DNA of 64,000 bases from Beroe ovata (lineage: Eukaryota > Ctenophora > Nuda > Beroida > Beroidae): positions 23,004 through 87,003 of the forward strand of contig CAMPET010000200.1 in NCBI GenBank assembly GCA_946803715.1, given 5' to 3'. A model generated the notes under the pieces. It was not told the DNA's origin. It saw only the letters and a program-made list of their open reading frames with translations, and searched no databases. A program made the position numbers and the translations under genes. This document shows positions 1 to 11,709 of the stretch, piece after piece. The number at the start of each line of letters is the position of its first letter. Position 1 is the first letter of the stretch.

Positions 1-60
1 GTTTGTGTGTGTGTGTGTGTGTGTACTGTGTGTGTACTGTGTGTGTACTGTGTGTGAGTT
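1..60. repeat. TG microsatellite at window start
   Basis: The first 60 bases are (TG)n interrupted by a TACTG spacer. Similar TG/CA tracts recur at about 895-930, 2320-2375 and 4060-4195. They create cysteine/valine-rich spurious ORFs that I do not treat as genes. Confidence 0.9.
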
Positions 61-851
61 GTCTCAACTCACACAGTATACAGCCTCTCGAAATACTCCA
101 CATGTTATTTTGGATTATGAAAGGTAGGAAAGAGATGACTGATGAGTGCTGAGTGCTGAGGTCAGTTTTTACAAAGAAACTAGCGGCTATGGATTTCCCC
201 AACCCTGAAATGATTTGGTGTTTTGTGTGATGTTTGTAAACTTGGTCTAGCCCAAAAGTGGGGAAATCCCATTTACTACTTATCTGAATTCGAATCTAAC
301 ACGCAAATGGCTGGGAGCAATAAATTACCATTATCACATACTTATTGATTATTGCTCGCTAAATACCAATCTGAATCTATTATCGGTGGCATACTACATA
401 TGTTATTGGCACGCGATATATAAACATACACACAGACTCGCACTCACGCATACAAACACATATCTCTATTGTTTGCCTGCATGATATAGGACAATAGTAT
501 GAATGCAGCATGTTAGACAGACAGTATTAGCAACAAGAAGCAAGCAGACAATTACAGAAGTTGTGATAAAAGTATTCGACTTTTGATTGTTTTTCAAAAT
601 GGTCATGGACTTGAAATTCACCATTTCGACTTGCGTTTTGAGGTAGGCTTCGTAAATGATTCGCATGGACTTGTGGTTGAATGGGCCAGAAACAAACCAA
701 AATTATCATAGGCAATGTGTCTCCATGATGATTTGAATTCTAATAATCTAAACGTGGTTTTTGTCAAACTTATCATTTCTTCTCCTGCAGCCAAGCTCTA
801 TTTTTATAAATCTGAGTCATGAGTGGTGTTTTTTGAGGTGAGATAAGCCCT

Positions 852-867
852 GGTTACCATAGTTACC
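852..867. promoter_or_regulatory. RFX-type X-box-like palindrome
   Basis: GGTTACCATAGTTACC matches the imperfect palindrome GTTRCC-N-RGYAAC bound by RFX factors. Binding is inferred. Confidence 0.4.
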
Positions 868-1186
868 CGAACTGGGTAATTAGATACGACACACACGCAT
901 GCACACACACACACACACATACACACACAATCGTATGGTGTGATTTCATGCTATGAAACCTACTGATGAATATTATTATATCTGCTGAAATAGGAATAAA
1001 AAATCACTCAGTTTCTGTAAATTTCAGGGAAGGATCTTCCCTTCTCAAATGCTATCTGAAAGTGGAGATTGTCCCCTGTGAGGTATACCCTGATCTTTCC
1101 ACCAACAGACCCACTCACCAGGGCTTTCCCCTCCTTACCCATGATTAAAAGTAAGCAGATGTCCACAAAAACACTTGCTCCCTCAG

Positions 1187-1235
1187 CCAATCAAATCACT
1201 CCCAGCATAGTCACGTGGTTGATGTCTCAGCCAAT
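1187..1235. promoter_or_regulatory. CCAAT-E-box-CCAAT module 1
   Basis: CCAAT at 1187, CACGTG at 1212-1217 and CCAAT at 1231. Gaps between motifs are 20 and 13 bp. One of six similar arrangements in the first 19 kb. CCAAT is the NF-Y site and CACGTG the bHLH-ZIP (USF/MITF type) site in animals; binding here is inferred. Confidence 0.5.
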
Positions 1236-2567
1236 GAAATCACAGCAGCTGCTCGGATAAATTGGTCTGATTTCTTCTCCCACGGACACGACAATATATA
1301 TGATGAGGCCTACCCTTCAGGGCCGCAATGTCACTCAATCGTCGACAAGACCCGGTGTACTCGAAATTCTCATCATTTCACGGAGAATTTTATTCCCACA
1401 ATTTACATAATCGGTAATGAAAATGATTAATAAGCTACGAAATATATTCGAAATTTTCATCTGTGAACCAAGTTTCATCATTTTCACTCCCTATTCATTA
1501 CCCAGAAATGATTCTTCATCATCTATAACGAGCACGGTACACATTATGACGTGTAGCTAGAGCATTATGATGTGATTTTCCCAATATATATGGGTATTCC
1601 CTTTCCATCTCTCTGTCACTACTGCGCTGGTCCCTTGTTCTCCCTGAAAATGAATTTCCAATTCATTACGAATGTGACATTATGTAGTACAAACTGTGAA
1701 TTTCCTATACACACCCATTTCCCCAATCACTATCTCTCATTGCTCACATTTCTCATGGTATATCTTGGTGCCCTCTTGGTGTGATTAAAATCACATTACT
1801 GGTTCACGCCGACTTCATGGTTCACGCCGACTTCATGAATTGTTTCACCCACACTTCACCCATTATTCGACACGAGATTGCTATATATGTGAGCCAGGGT
1901 GAAAATTGGAGGATGATTGAAAACCAAATATGATCCAATTTGGGTGGATATATCAAATTTGGGGATCGATCTCTTATCTGAATTCAAAACGTGATGTAAT
2001 TCCATTGTCATGTCGAGATAATTGTGTTAACAGAGTGAAATTTCTACAGCTTCTACTTTTCGACTTCGATCATTCTTGACGCAACCCAAGTCCTGAAAAA
2101 CTAAAATAGCAAGACTATAAAAGTGGAAGATTTGCCAATTTTCAAGTCGAACCTTATTGATAAAAGTGTGTATCCGTGTCTAACTGGTTGTATTCAGTTT
2201 AAATTCTGTTCAATATATGGGTAGGTATCCCGCAGCATCTATAATACTAGAATTATACATGTACCTAGGTGATGAAATCTTCATGAGAGTAATACTGACA
2301 GTACATTGGGTGTGAGAGTGTACGTGTGTGTGTATCACTATATGTGTAGGTGTGAGTGTACGTGTGTATCTCTCTATGTCACACTGTCACAGTGTCACGT
2401 GTAATATGTATCACGTGATGTATCAATTGATTTCTACCCCATGTTTCCTGGCAACATTTTCATTTCACGGTCGGAATATATTGTATACATGATCTCAATA
2501 CTATACTAGCAATAACTCACATGTCAACAGTTCCTACTCAGTAGATTTTCCTAGTTCCACGGCTGAA

Positions 2568-2613
2568 CCAATGAGGAGCGAGTATTTCCATCACGTGACT
2601 CTTTTCGACCAAT
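2568..2613. promoter_or_regulatory. CCAAT-E-box-CCAAT module 2
   Basis: CCAAT at 2568, CACGTGAC from 2592 and CCAAT at 2609, with 19 and 11 bp between motifs. Two X-box-like sites follow within 80 bp. Confidence 0.55.
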
Positions 2614-2656
2614 AGGAGCTCCGCTAATATTACACTGTCAAAACGTGAGCTTGTCA

Positions 2657-2703
2657 GTTGCTATGGTAACCACGAGTTGGTAACCACGAGTTGCTATGGT
2701 AAC
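2657..2703. promoter_or_regulatory. Two tandem X-box-like sites
   Basis: GTTGCTATGGTAAC occurs at 2657-2670 and again at 2690-2703, with a half-copy between. Both match the RFX X-box consensus and lie next to CCAAT/E-box module 2. Confidence 0.5.
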
Positions 2704-4243
2704 CACGACAATCGCTTGTTGGATATGATAGAAGAAAATTCTGCTAGTAGAGAAAGTTTCCAGCATTGAATTGTCTTCTTGAAAATAAATGATTCAGTCC
2801 TTTCTGCCCATAACCAACAAGAATCATAATCACATAGAAAGCATTCAGCTGAAAATAGGTCTATGTTACATATTTCCCCCTACTACAAACGCATTAACTT
2901 TACCAGTATACGAAAATATCATTATACGCAATATTCTAATAACCGTTACCCTATAAAAACATACTAATTCTAGGTTTTTATCGTTAGGGTACGTGGTTTA
3001 GTGTGTGTCACCACGAGGGCTTGAGTTCTCGCACATAATATAAAGGTCAAGTCTGTAACCTATTATTATAACATTGGACATGTTTTCGGCATGTAATTCA
3101 ATTTAACCTCTCTTTGTTACTTACTGGAACTTTCACTGGACTGAGCTGTAACCTTGACAACCTGGTATTAAGATGGACTCCTTCATAAAAAGTGTGGGCC
3201 CGTGTCAGAAAAAGTGGGTCACCGCTTTGAAAACCTAATTTTCTTGAGATAGCAGTGTATTATTGCGCAGTAGGGGGGGGTAAACAATGGATATTCAGGT
3301 TAAAATATGGCCAGCCCGATATTCAATGTAGGGATGGGTTTATTAAAATGAATGGAGTATTGATGACCGAAAATCATTGCAATCGATTACGTCATTATGA
3401 GTCTCCATAAAAACTCTCTTAAATTTCTAACTTCTTAGAAGTATGCTCTACTAAACAACTCCTAAATTTGTACCTATAAACCTAATCTCTCCGTTTAAGA
3501 CATCAAAAACCGCTCAGTTGGAGTTTGTAGTAGTTTATCCTAATGATCCTAATGAACCTAAACCTAATCCCACACCTCTTCATCCCACTATTTTAATCAA
3601 CTTTACAGTTCTCTCTGCCCTCTGGCTCCCTGTCCCTATCACTGTTTTACTTACGGCGTGGCGTCGGTGTAATGATATGAATTATATGTTGAAATATTGC
3701 GAACTCGCAGTGTCGAGAATTGACACATGTCCGATAAGTTTAGCACTTTCAACCGAATAACATGCCAGTAGAAATATTATGCCATGAGCAGTTTGTAGGT
3801 TATGTCATAATATGTCGGGCTTAATTGATCAAAATTGAGCGTCAAAGCCATAGTATTGGCTCACGATCAACACGATCAACACGATTATAGACACCTCAAC
3901 CTTATTATATAATTCCAAGTGTTTTTAATTCTATTTTTGACAACGGATGCATAGTCGGATTTACCGATTGAAGACCTACATGTGCAGTAGCTGATTGCGG
4001 CCGACGTAATCCTAGTTCATCCGAATCAGGTACTGCGAGAGAAGATACGCGTCTCTTTTAGGGGTGTATGTTTGTGTGTTCATGACTCATGTGCATGTTT
4101 GTGTTGGTGTGTCTGTGTGTGTGCGTGTGTGTCCGTGTCTATGTGTGTGTATGCGTATGTACTGTGCGTCTACGTATGTATGCGTGTGTGTGTTCCCCCA
4201 AGGCCCAAGCGCCGTGTGGTCTCTACTTCTTATAATCTGCGTG

Positions 4244-4257
4244 GTTGTCATGGTAAC
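4244..4257. promoter_or_regulatory. X-box-like site
   Basis: GTTGTCATGGTAAC, one mismatch from the canonical RFX palindrome. Confidence 0.4.
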
Positions 4258-5146
4258 CCAAAAGGAGAAGAGGAAACTTTCCGATAATAATAATTAACCC
4301 CACCTGACACAGACTAGAGCTAGAGTAGAAATCATACATGATGAGGGTCAAAGTGGTAACCCCCCCCCCTGTTTTGACACCATAGTGTTCACCCCCCCCA
4401 CCCCGTGTCACCATCTTTCCAAAGAATGATTTCTATGATCATGAAATCTGAAAATTGCCACATTTTTTGTGGTGCAAATTCGTACCTTGGTACTGGAGAT
4501 ACTATCAAAAGGCACCTGGTATATAATGACTTAATGAGTGGTGCTATTGTCAAACATGGTGGCACCTTGATCGATTATTTCCCCTCCCCTTCACCCCTTT
4601 CCGTTTTTTGTGCTCCTTTGACCCCCCAAGACATGATATTGATAAGGAGATAATGATCGGAACTTTGTGCAAATTCCGATGATATCCGCTCTAATTCCCA
4701 GTATAAGTCACGTGGGGACTAACGATCGTAAGGAGAATGTGCCGATAAGTGGTTTCACGCTTGATACGTACTGATCTTGCTAATTCCTGGCGTTGTATCA
4801 AACTTGACGAGATATTTCGGGAGAGAAATCACACGACCAGAACGTTCGTTTATTCCACTTTCTACAGAATGATTTAGCATCTGGTATGTCCAGGCGTTTA
4901 GATATTCGCGATGAATAATACTTAAGGAGAAATGAGAATTGTGAATTGAGGATCTCCTATGCTATAGTATATCCATGATTATTCGAATAAAACAAGGCAT
5001 ATGTGTGTATGGCGTCATGGTAGGGAAATCATGTGCCTACTTATGAGTCCTGTTCCATATATACTTTAGACATTATACTCTGCTGCACATGCAATAATAC
5101 TATACGACAGCGATTTCCTTCCCTCCAAAAAGAGTATGTTTTGTGG

Positions 5147-5160
5147 GTTACCATGGCAAC
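5147..5160. promoter_or_regulatory. X-box-like site
   Basis: GTTACCATGGCAAC is a near-perfect RFX X-box 57 bp from module 3. Confidence 0.5.
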
Positions 5161-5216
5161 ATTGGTGCTTGCAGTTTTGACATGCTCAAGCGTCTACCCC
5201 CCGTCCCAGTCTAAGT

Positions 5217-5279
5217 CACGTGGTGCGTGATTCTGAACGCTGATTGGCTCCCGGCAAGGGTGATGTGTCCGCCGATTGG
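5217..5279. promoter_or_regulatory. E-box with reverse CCAAT boxes, module 3
   Basis: CACGTG at 5217-5222, then ATTGG (reverse CCAAT) at 5243 after exactly 20 bp and again at 5275. The 11-bp partner is missing. An X-box lies 57 bp to the left. Confidence 0.45.
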
Positions 5280-6049
5280 CTGATCTGTCCAAGTAGTAAT
5301 CGTATATAGATTTGAATGTCAGTGCCGCGCTTTTCACAGAGATAGACGTGATTATGAAGGAGTGAGGGAGAGGAACTAGTTTTATGAAGGAGTAATGAAG
5401 AAGGGGGAGCGGGAGATTTCACAGTTCGCATCAGCTGGTTATGTAACTTGGTAATTTGGGGGTCACAGCTGGGTGTGAAGTTGGTTCCTCTGCCAGATGG
5501 TGTTAAAACATGTGTTAAAATACCGCTAATGGATGGACCTCTCATTTGTGTATGGTTAGAAAGTACCAAAAACCGCAACTTGAATAGGATTAAATAGCTT
5601 ACCGGCGAAAGTACGGTAATTTTGGACATCGGAATATCACAGGAAGCCATGGAATTTCTTTCACTTTCATCTCATATTTCAAGTGTTCTTCTGTCATTGT
5701 GACGTCATAAAAACAAGATATCTGGTGTAATTGACGTAGATGATTATGAAAAAGGATCTAATTTTAGTTTTTGTGTGGAGATAGCACAACGTTCTCAATA
5801 CGATTTGTCAGAGCTCAAATTTTTGATCAAAGTCACCAAGTAAAGTGAGTGAAAGTCTTCGCAGTTTCCAAAAATCTTTGGAAATCCTGATCCCCCTGAT
5901 TAATAATTTTGTTCTAAATTTAGTCCGCGCGCGGGTGGAATCCATTACAAATCATATCATTACATCAGTACCACTCTCTTTCCGCTTCAAACTGACATAA
6001 TTGACAGTTCACAGTTTGTTAATCATGGTCAGGGTATCCCAGCGATCCT

Positions 6050-6095
6050 ATTGGACATTCCCAGTCACGTGACATGATCTCTGCCCTCCCATTGG
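6050..6095. promoter_or_regulatory. CCAAT-E-box-CCAAT module 4, reverse orientation
   Basis: ATTGG at 6050, CACGTG at 6066-6071 and ATTGG at 6091, with gaps of 11 and 19 bp. This mirrors module 2. An X-box-like site lies at 6164-6177. Confidence 0.55.
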
Positions 6096-6163
6096 CTGAC
6101 TGTATAATTAATTGTAATCAGGAAGCGCGCGGGGCGCGTAGCAATGTTTTGGGTGGTTGTTTT

Positions 6164-6177
6164 GTTGCCATGGAAAC
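6164..6177. promoter_or_regulatory. X-box-like site
   Basis: GTTGCCATGGAAAC, 68 bp after module 4. Confidence 0.45.
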
Positions 6178-7535
6178 TGGGTCGACGCGTATATCGTTGT
6201 GCATGTGTGGAAAGATAAACCGAGATTTAGCTGCATTGTGTAATGAGTATACGGCATATATAAATTGTGTGGGTGTGCGGTGTTCAGAGTACAATATGCC
6301 GAGTTCTTGGAGTTGTGTGTCTGTACTTGGATTAATGTCAACCTCTAAATATTCCATCTCTAGGTCTAGATTAATCTTAGATAGACAACTTTTGAGATGG
6401 TCTGAGATTCATGGTTCTGGATTCTGAATTCTAGCCTCTATGTTCCTGGTATCCAGTCCCGAGAAATCCGGCGATAGGAAAGTGAAATCTCTGTTTGACA
6501 CCGATCCCCCTGACCCCTGATAGAGTTATCTATGTTTTCAATTTACAAATGTCCCGAGTACAGAAGTCATCCTACCCATCGTAATGATAATTCATCAAAG
6601 AATCGATCATGTCTCTAATTGACAAACGATGGTCCGCCCTATTAACGAGATTTTAATGGTGAATTTAATTAAATATCATATTTTCACCCTTAGAATATAG
6701 TGAGTGATAACGAGAAGTAACAATGCTCATTTCAAATCACGTTACTGTGTCCATCATAACTTCCTCAAAGTGTTAATAACCATGACTTTCTCATTCATTA
6801 AGACCAGAAATTAATATCGATAAATGAACAGTGAACACACCTAAAATAACGTGAGCTGTGAGCGCAGTCCTTTTCGCTTTTTCTAAATTCGACCTAACCC
6901 TGAAGGAGGGTCCGTTATGAATTCTCACACAAATTGATAGTATCTATGGCAACGCTTCGTGTTCTGAAATTATCCAGAACCCACCAGACCTCGGTACTCG
7001 GGTGCTACTCAAAGAACACACCTCACCGATAATTGAAGTACTCAATGTCCGCTCCCCCTATTTACTGATAAATGAAGCCATTGGTAGTGCGCAAATGGGC
7101 AATTATCAGATAAGGAGAAAAAACTTGCTGGTTCAGCTTTCTCTAGTGCAAGTGATTCCTTCAATCAGGATGGAGCCATCCTTGCCAAATCTCAAAAGAA
7201 GAGGTTTCTTGTCATGGGTAGTATAAGTAGAACGATCGTATAGCTCACACTGTTTCAACACAGCAATAGTAGTAACTTCACAATCTAAGTATCAGTCTAG
7301 TCACCTTTCCTGTCTCTTCCGATGATTACCCTATTTAATTTCGTATGTATTATACTTAAATTTCCACTTAAAAGTTTCATTTATTATATTAGCACCAGCC
7401 GATCCCAAATAATCCATAATTTCGCCACGGAACCCACATTTAATATACCCCTCCTTCTTCTTCAAAGAATGTCATCCACACACTATGTAGGTATCTGATG
7501 TTATGTCGAATTATGAAAAAATCACTCCTATCGCG

Positions 7536-7550
7536 GTTGCCCATAGCAAC
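7536..7550. promoter_or_regulatory. X-box-like site
   Basis: GTTGCCCATAGCAAC is an RFX-type palindrome with a 3-base centre, 388 bp before the first forkhead exon seen. Confidence 0.45.
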
Positions 7551-7707
7551 CGGCAGTATAAAACCAGATGCCGTGAAATTATCCCATAAACAAGGCCGGT
7601 TTTCCGTGATTATAGCGAGAAAAACTGTTGAATATATTTATTCTACAATATGATGCATGTAGTCGAGAACATGATGATAAATTGATCAGATGACATGGTC
7701 TAATGTT

Positions 7708-7803
7708 TCTGTCTGTCTGATTCCTGTGTCTGTCTGTCTGTTTGATTATTGTGTATGTCTGTCTGTTAGATTATTGTGTATGTCTGTCTGTTAGATTATT
7801 GTG
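7708..7803. repeat. Short tandem repeat with TGTCTGTC core
   Basis: About three copies of a roughly 30-bp unit containing TGTCTGTCTGTTAGATTATT. It lies in the non-coding DNA before the forkhead exon. Confidence 0.8.
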
Positions 7804-7938
7804 ACTGTGGTGCTGTGTTCAAGCTGATGCTATTCGTTATGTTGAGTAATTATCTTATGTCAGTAACTACTAACTATATAGAAGAAAGTAGATTATAATT
7901 TTCACTGCCACATCTCTCTTAAACCATGTATGTTTCAG

Positions 7939-10182
7939 GAATGCGGTAAAGGAAGCTGGTGGATGATAGACCCAGAACTGAGACCCGAACTTTTGCAAGC
8001 GTTCAAGAAACTCGGAAATGTAAACGCTGGAATGGGTGAGTTAGATAGACCTCCTGCTTTTGGAAGCAACCCCCACTCAATCCTTCTTTCATAAAACACA
8101 CACACGCACACACACANCACACACACACACACATGTTACAGTAAATGCCACATCCTGCGATAAAGTCTAAATCTTGCAATTCAATATCCCGGTTGCTATG
8201 GCAACAGACGGGCTAGTGACAGAGGTTCATTCTATCGCTTGAAAAACGTGCATGTTCCCATGTTATACCCATGTGGGCGGGAAAGCTATGTTTTTCCAAG
8301 TCTCAGTACCACAGATGCACGCTACCCGTATATAACTGATGATGGATTGGATTAACCATACTGGAAATACGATTAGGGCACTGGAGATCTGCTAATTTCA
8401 CGACACATGTGGCATTCTCATTCTTTAATTGAGATGTGACATGGCCGATTTTGTTTTACTGCGCGCGATAAGCAACCGAAAAACCTACTTGAATCGGGCG
8501 CGGAGATGTGTTTTTGAAAGGGTGATTAGTCGAGAGATCTGTTGTTGTTATGATTTCGGTGTGTCAAAGTTCTCCCGACAAAATTAGAATAGTGATATGA
8601 GAGGAAGTGTTGAGAATAGTTATTTCAAGAGAAATTTGTGCCACAGATGGAATAGATCAAACTATCGATTGCCAATCACTTACGATAATAGTTTAAAAGC
8701 TTCGATGATATGAGAAAAATAAATTTAGCAGCAGAGCACCTCCGTAAAACTGACATCAAAATGATTTTTCTTGATCCTGATATCCCCTAATTCATCCCTA
8801 ATTCCCTAATCCATCCTACAGGATCAGAGAACATTACTCCCCCGACAAGTCCACCTTTCTTCCACACCCCTCCCTCCTCTCCCTCCTCCCCCTCTACTCC
8901 TTCCACTTCCAAGAAATCCGGTAAGTATATTTTGTAATTACATTTTGTTGTCTTGATCTGTTACCTACAACCTAAGGTTGAAACATTCAATCAGCAATCA
9001 ATCATTGAATCAAGGATTTATCGATAGAATTTGGAGACATTTTACAGACAGTGTAATCTGTATCAAATACCCTGACAGAGATTACTGTGTCTGTTGAATG
9101 TCTGTATCTTTTTTCACAGATTATCATGTTCTCGATATTCAGTATGTTTGTGACTTAATCCGATCCTAATAGAATATCATAAACTCTGTAGAATAAAACT
9201 CATATTTGGAATGCTACCAGAGGCCACCACTATCCCCCTCCCTCTCTCCACATTTCTATCCTTCAATCACCACCCCAAGAATTACTCGTATTAGTAGATG
9301 AAAGATAGTGAACTTTTCTACCCTGACAAATTGAGTACCACACCCCACATTTTAACATATTTTCCATTATGTATGACTAAGTTATTTATGACTTAGGGTG
9401 TTTGCATGATAGCTCTGTGATCATGAAAAACCGACCTCCACTGCAAAACATGTTGTTTATGATACTATTCAAGTTAGAATGATCGGTTTACAATGAAATA
9501 AAGGGTCAATTCTTCAGATTTTCTTTCCAAAATTGGTTTTTCGAGATGATCTTAACCTATTAAATGATCTTAACCTATTAAATACACAAGGTCTCTGTTT
9601 ACACATGTGTAGTAGAAGTATAGTTTGATGATGAGTCCCTCACTCCCTGTTGTCCATAGCGTGCGACATTATCGCACTAAACCGGTATAATAGCGCAACC
9701 AATCAAATCAACTTCACACGTGTCACGTGACTGCCGTCAACCAATCAGAGCGCAGGAAATATCACTCCGAACAATGCTGTTAATTGGATTATAATTACTG
9801 TACAAGACGGGCTGTTTGTATGTGTACTGTTATAATTTTGATAGTTCAAATTTGCTATTCTTGAGAGAGAGGGGGGATAACGGGGTCATTTCCCCACCAA
9901 ATTATTCTGAGGGGGTGCACACACACACACCGTGATGATACTGCAAAGTGTCAAATTGATGCTAATTACGTGATTACGGATTGTGGAACATGGCGTGTGT
10001 GTTTGTTTGTGTGGTACATTGCTAGAAGTGTGATGTATTGAGGATGAAGTCTTACCCTCACAATTATACCTCACTTTTCCCGATTAAATCTCATGTCTCA
10101 TTCCCAGATGAGGAAAAGGCTGCTGCTGCCCTGTGTTTGATGAAACGACAACCAGGACCCTCGACTGCGGGTGAGTGTGTGT

Positions 10183-10217
<35 letters not shown>

Positions 10218-11709
10218 TGTGAGTGTGTGTTTGTGCTGATTGCAATGAAGCTGTTCATGTCGTGCCTTATTTGGTCTGATGTCGATCCCAGTAACCTCAA
10301 AGCCTCTAAGAGCATTTCACACCGCAATTGACATATTTAAAGAGTGCATTAGACGGAATTGGTGTTTCTTGAGGAGAAAGTATGTAGCTGTCAATTTCGT
10401 TCTCACACTCACACAATTGACAGACGGACAGACACAGACACACACTCAGGCATAGACACACACACAGAGACACACACATGATATTGTACCAGCGGTAATT
10501 GCATGAGTTTTACCATGGTCGCTATGGTTACTATTGCCCTCCAGTAAAACTATATACATGTACACAGCAAGTATGGTAATTTTGCAGCCCTCTAGGGCTC
10601 CATTCTGGCCCACACGGGTCTGCGAAACTGCGAAAGCGCCACGGCTACTCAAAGTGGTCTATTGTTCTGACTTGTGACACTACTGAGGTGTGTGGGCTTG
10701 TTTCTGAAACAGAGAGAGAGGGTAGATTCCGTGTACTCAAATTATTATACCAACCACGCATTATTCGTCAGTAATTCATTGTATTTACAGTGACAGTCGA
10801 CAGACTCTTTTGATACTCTACAGATCTTTCATTACAATGACAGTGTACTGCATACAGCGTGTATGTGTGATAAGAGAATGTATAATAAATCATGTCATAT
10901 CAAGATTCAAGATAACGCTGGTTGTTATTATTCGAGTAGCTGTTAGTAATCTTGAATCACCGGATACATTAACCCGATCATTTCAGTTGAAGGAAGCTCG
11001 GTCATGCAGGAGACCCCAACAAATTCATCTCCATCAACAAGGTTTGTTTTTTACGAAATTGTTCGCATTTTTCGTCAATTACGGCAAAAATGTATCGTGT
11101 TTTTGGCGATTTGTCGACGGTGCTTCTTCCCTAAAAGTTCATCTTAAGTTCCACTCCTCTTTTTGGATGCTGTTCTGAGATCAATGATGCCATCATGCAT
11201 GATTTAATCATATTAAATTGGGCGTGTGCCTCTCCAATTTAAAGTCATTAACCGGCAGTCTTAGTCAGAGATGAAGTAGGAATGGCGCGCGCGATTCTAT
11301 CGCTAGTTTTCGTGGAATTTTCCTGTAGGGACCGCGCGCGATACATTGTCCACTTCTATATCATCGCGCGCGCGCGCTTGCCACTCAAGTACTACGGTAG
11401 CCAGTGGCAACCTGAAGGGTATTTAGCGGGAAGCCTTGGGGTTAGGGCGGGACCAGAGACTGAAATGAGTTCTAGAACTTTCCTTCACGACTCTTCGACC
11501 GTCAAGGAATTTGGTTTCTCATAGAAGACTAAACTTGTAATAATTTCAGTGAATCAAGTCCAGAGCAGTCTGCGTCTGTGGTTAACACAAGGAAACCCCC
11601 GACTAAACGTCCAGTAACGGTAAAAAGGAGTATAATTATCGATCGAAAGTCGGCAGAAGGGGTTTGGGCCCTTCTTGAGATGGCGAACAGCAAACCCAAG
11701 ACGAAATGA
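7939..11709 (+). CDS. FOXN-like forkhead transcription factor, 3' part
   Basis: Five exons keep frame: 7939-8035, 8822-8920, 10108-10170, 10987-11041 and 11550-11709, ending at TGA. All internal junctions are GT-AG. The first exon encodes GKGSWWMIDPELRPELLQAF, which fits helix 3 / wing of a forkhead domain; the 'GKGS-W-IDPE-R--L-QA-KK' pattern is closest to the FOXN2/FOXN3 group. The following exons encode a Pro/Ser/Thr-rich tail, a short Ala-rich helix and a basic C-terminus ending KPKTK. The N-terminal half of the DNA-binding domain is not visible, so the gene is 5'-incomplete here. FOXN proteins are nuclear sequence-specific regulators. Introns carry module 5, X-boxes, TG repeats and a CG-rich patch. 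FOXN assignment rests on about 25 residues; a different forkhead class is possible. Confidence 0.65.
8192..8205. promoter_or_regulatory. X-box-like site
   Basis: GTTGCTATGGCAAC in the intron just after the first forkhead exon seen; matches the RFX consensus closely. Confidence 0.5.
9699..9745. promoter_or_regulatory. CCAAT-E-box-CCAAT module 5
   Basis: CCAAT at 9699, CACGTGAC from 9724 and CCAAT at 9741, with gaps of exactly 20 and 11 bp. It lies in an intron of the forkhead gene. Confidence 0.55.
10180..10232. repeat. TG microsatellite in forkhead intron
   Basis: (TG)n tract directly behind the donor of exon 10108-10170. A CA-rich tract follows at about 10420-10480. Confidence 0.9.
10518..10531. 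promoter_or_regulatory. X-box-like site
   Basis: GTCGCTATGGTTAC, a weaker match, in a forkhead-gene intron. Confidence 0.3.

Larger units (their letters stand above)
61..7938. other. Long non-coding stretch upstream of the first forkhead exon seen
   Basis: I find no exon I can support here. The ORFs are short, overlap microsatellites or each other, and show no recognisable domain. Because the first forkhead exon at 7939 encodes the end of the DNA-binding domain, this stretch is probably intron or 5' regulatory DNA of that gene, with earlier exons outside the window or unrecognised. It is rich in X-box-like and CCAAT/CACGTG motifs (listed separately). An 18-bp direct duplication lies near 1800-1837. 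Confidence 0.5.

Noticed and set aside
5216-5650. 144-codon minus-strand ORF
   Set aside because: Low-complexity Ser/Leu/Pro content, no recognisable domain, and overlap with an E-box/CCAAT module.
6074-6427. 117-codon plus-strand ORF
   Set aside because: It overlaps regulatory-type motifs and several opposite-strand ORFs and has no domain or codon pattern.
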